Part shown: positions 10,561-64,000 of the stretch, in pieces
Layout of the letters: every line of letters starts with the position of its first letter
Position numbering within the stretch: position 1 is the first letter of the stretch
Assembly (NCBI GenBank): GCA_028829895.1
Contig: CM054179.1
Location: forward strand, 57,357,891 to 57,421,890
From: Sinotaia quadrata
Lineage: Eukaryota > Mollusca > Gastropoda > Architaenioglossa > Viviparidae
Direction of reading: 5' to 3'
Length of the DNA stretch: 64,000 bases
The notes under the pieces: generated by a model
Seen by the model: the letters and a program-made list of their open reading frames with translations, nothing else
Databases searched by the model: none
Told to the model about the DNA's origin: nothing
Program-made: the position numbers and the translations under genes

Positions 10561-10669
10561 AAAGTGGACAGTGAACTCTGGCTTTTAAATAGCAGTAACA
10601 GTTAAGTGTTTTAGTATCTTAATCCAATAACGCATTTCATCAATAAAATAATTGCCAATAGTACCAAAA

Positions 10670-10775
10670 GAGCTTGGTATTGCGTATCTGTTTCACGATG
10701 AATCTAGGTAGATTGCATATCTGTTTCACGATGAATCTTGATAGACTGTGTATCTATTTCACATTGGATTATCGA
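10670..10775. repeat. ~33-bp short repeat
   Basis: Three copies with core ATCTGTTTCACGATGAATCT. Confidence 0.75.
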
Positions 10776-10879
10776 TATGCCTGGTGGCCTTTGAAGCCTT
10801 GGACCATATTTCGTATTTCTGCCAATGTAAGAAGTGTAACATGCATTGGCTCCAACAATCGTTCTTATAATTAGGCTGC

Positions 10880-12400
10880 GCCTTTGTAGACACCCGTTAG
10901 GAAATTCTTTCCTAAATATCTAAATTCCGTACTTGGGTGATGACAAAGTTGTCTTTCACGTGTCTCTTAGAGGCTTTAGAAAACGAATGACCAGCTTGGT
11001 TGACGATTTTCTCTAAATAAATTATTAGCTAGGTCAACATAAATTAGACAAGGGATCCAAATTGTTTGTTTTTGTAGGATTAAGTATACTCGTAGGTTGA
11101 GAAAATATAATATTATCATAAAGAGTATTTATTTTACTTTTCCTATTTAATTCAAATATAGAAAAATATTCAGGGTTAATGCTGGCGGGTTTATATTGTT
11201 TAAACAGTGATGTGTATAATAAAGAAATTATACTCTTTGTGAAAGAGACCACATAAGCACACATTCAGTACACACATATACATATATATGCACACACACA
11301 TACACACACACACACACACCTGGAGCATGACATGTAACAAAAATCTTATATAGAAAAAGTACTAATGCATAATAAATTAATATTGCATTGTAGATCAGGC
11401 GTGTAGTGATTTAGTGTATATATACTATTTTTAAAATAATGGGTCTTTTCGTAAATTTAAAACCGTCCATCAGAATCTAACTTTTAGTGTTTGATTAATT
11501 ATAAAATTGCCTGCAATAAAACCGACCCTCAGAGACTAACGTTTAGTGTTCGATTATAAAAATTACCTGCAATAATATTTTAAAATGTGAGTTATAAATA
11601 ACAGACATGACTTTTCTTCTCTGAAGTAACTTTTAATTTGCAACCATAGAAATTCATCTTTTCCATTTTTTCGTTTAGTCAGTTGTAAGTATGCAGTTTT
11701 AAAATGATTTTTAATTTTTTGTGAAAAATGCACCAGTAAAGCAATTTAAACTGTCAAAAGTTCTGCTGTAAAGCAATTTAAACATCGTCAATTGTTTTGC
11801 TGTAAAGTTTACACACGTAAAGCAATTTAAACATTGTCAATAGTTTAGCTGTAAAGTTTACATACGTAAAGCAATATAAACATTGTCAATAGTTTTGCTG
11901 TAAAGTTTACACACGTTGAGAACCAATAAGCGTCACTCGTCTTAATTTTTCTCAGTTTCAATTCAAAAATAGGTTAAATGTTTCAGTTGTACTTAGTAGT
12001 TTTAACGTTTTAATAAAATATGTATACGCAAAACAAAAATGTGAAACAAAATTTTATGTGATCGTCCTCCCAAATACTCCCATAGCACAGGTCAAGGTCA
12101 AACATCTTATTCGTAGCCAAAAAACAGGACACATTTGAAGAAAGAAAAAAAGTGTCTTTATTTTCCAGAAATTCGTCTACTTCTCTACTTTTTCAGAAAG
12201 AATCACTGTTATGGTAATAAAGAGATGAATATTTCAAGGCACTTTAGATCATTGTATAAAGAACGAAAAGAGATATTAATGTAAACAAAAAGTACAACCA
12301 GACAGTTATGAATCCATTGTGGTGCACAGGAAGCAGTTATATATTTCGTTCAACTGTAGTTTGGACACAGACGACACTTCGCATCACTGCTGCAAAACTG
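10880..12400. other. Intergenic, AT-rich, with weak repeats
   Basis: A (CA)n tract lies near 11281-11321. A two-copy repeat is at 11460-11580 and a ~50-bp three- to four-copy repeat (core GTAAAGCAATTTAAACATTG) is at 11750-11930. No gene recognised. Confidence 0.55.
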
Positions 12401-12412
12401 CTAATCTAGACA

Positions 12413-12680
12413 GGAGTCAGTGACTTCACTTCTAATAAATACTCTATGAATCTAATTTTGACAGGAGTCAGTGACTTCACTTCTAATAAATACTCTATGA
12501 ATCTAAATTTGACAGGAGTCAGTGACTTCACTTCTAATAAATACTCTATGAATCTAATTTTGACAGGAGTCAATGACTTCAGTTCTAATAAGAATTCAAT
12601 TAATCTAATTTTGACATTAGTCAGTGACTTTAGTTCTAATAAATACTCGATGAATATAATTTTCACAGGAGTCATTTATT
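12413..12680. repeat. 51-bp minisatellite, probable 3' UTR
   Basis: Five copies, core CAGTGACTTCACTTCTAATA. It lies just downstream of the stop codon of the large gene on the minus strand. Confidence 0.9.
12675..12680 (-). terminator. Possible polyadenylation signal of the large gene
   Basis: AATAAA on the minus strand, about 355 bases after the TAA stop and the first such hexamer downstream. It lies at the end of a 51-bp minisatellite, so the 3' UTR would be mostly repeat. No cleavage site was visible. Confidence 0.3.
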
Positions 12681-13033
12681 CATTTCTTATCAGTGCTATA
12701 AAACTTCTAATTTTTACATGATTAATTTGCTTCATTTCTGATTAACATTTCAACAGATTAATCTGGTGTCTAATAATTTAGGCTTTTGACTTGTTAGTTT
12801 TGACAGGACTGATTTACTGTTTTCCAATAACGTTTTCAGTAATGATCACAATGTAAACACCACACCTGTCTTGTAAAGAAATGTGTACTCAGTGGTAGAT
12901 GCATTACGAAGAACCTGAAAATAATTTATGCATAGCGCTACAGTTAGGAGAAAGTTATATTCAAAGTAGAAAGTTATTTTCAAAAGTCAAAGTTCGCATA
13001 TGAAGGTTACAGGATTACGGGGACACATAAGTA

Positions 13034-63980
<50,947 letters not shown>

Positions 63981-64000
63981 CTGAGCAAAGGTTACAGAGA

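Overview
The window looks like nuclear DNA from an invertebrate animal. It is AT-rich, has GT-AG introns of 0.2-4 kb, dense micro- and minisatellites, a decayed non-LTR retrotransposon and modular extracellular protein genes. A lophotrochozoan, probably a mollusc, is my best guess from the repeat-rich style and the gene types; nothing here proves the species. There are no bacterial operons, CRISPR arrays or rRNA genes, and I recognised no tRNA.

Two protein-coding genes were found, both on the minus strand and head to tail. (1) Bases 63980 down to 13034 hold the last 38 exons of a very large modular type I membrane protein. I assembled these by hand: every junction is GT-AG, every phase matches its neighbour, and together they give 6450 nt, i.e. 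2149 residues plus a TAA stop. The order is repeated fibronectin-III-like modules (exons 1-15 and 21-24), modules I cannot name (exons 15-20 and 24-28), cadherin-like (tandem-95 style) repeats with a VNDPPVA motif (exons 29-34), two EGF domains, one transmembrane helix and a cytoplasmic tail of about 110 residues with a PPDY motif. The 5' end lies beyond the right edge. (2) Bases 4557 to 1 hold the first seven exons of a secreted protein that resembles the N-terminal (vitellogenin_N) domain of large lipid transfer proteins. It continues past the left edge.

Between the two genes (about 4.6-13.0 kb) is a tandem-repeat desert plus a 206-bp MITE-like element carrying TTAGGG-type repeats. Introns of the large gene hold a decayed RT/RNase H retrotransposon (20.7-23.0 kb), a 1.1-1.8 kb element in two inverted copies flanking exon 8, a fold-back element near 37.5 kb, a dispersed repeat pair, and dozens of minisatellites.

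The most unusual observation is that many minisatellites are built from the splice junctions themselves. At roughly a third of the exons, the repeat unit next to the exon contains a copy of that exon's own 5' or 3' splice site, sometimes with the adjoining exon bases. Real splice sites are thus followed or preceded by up to about nine decoys. This occurs in both genes and at both donor and acceptor sides.
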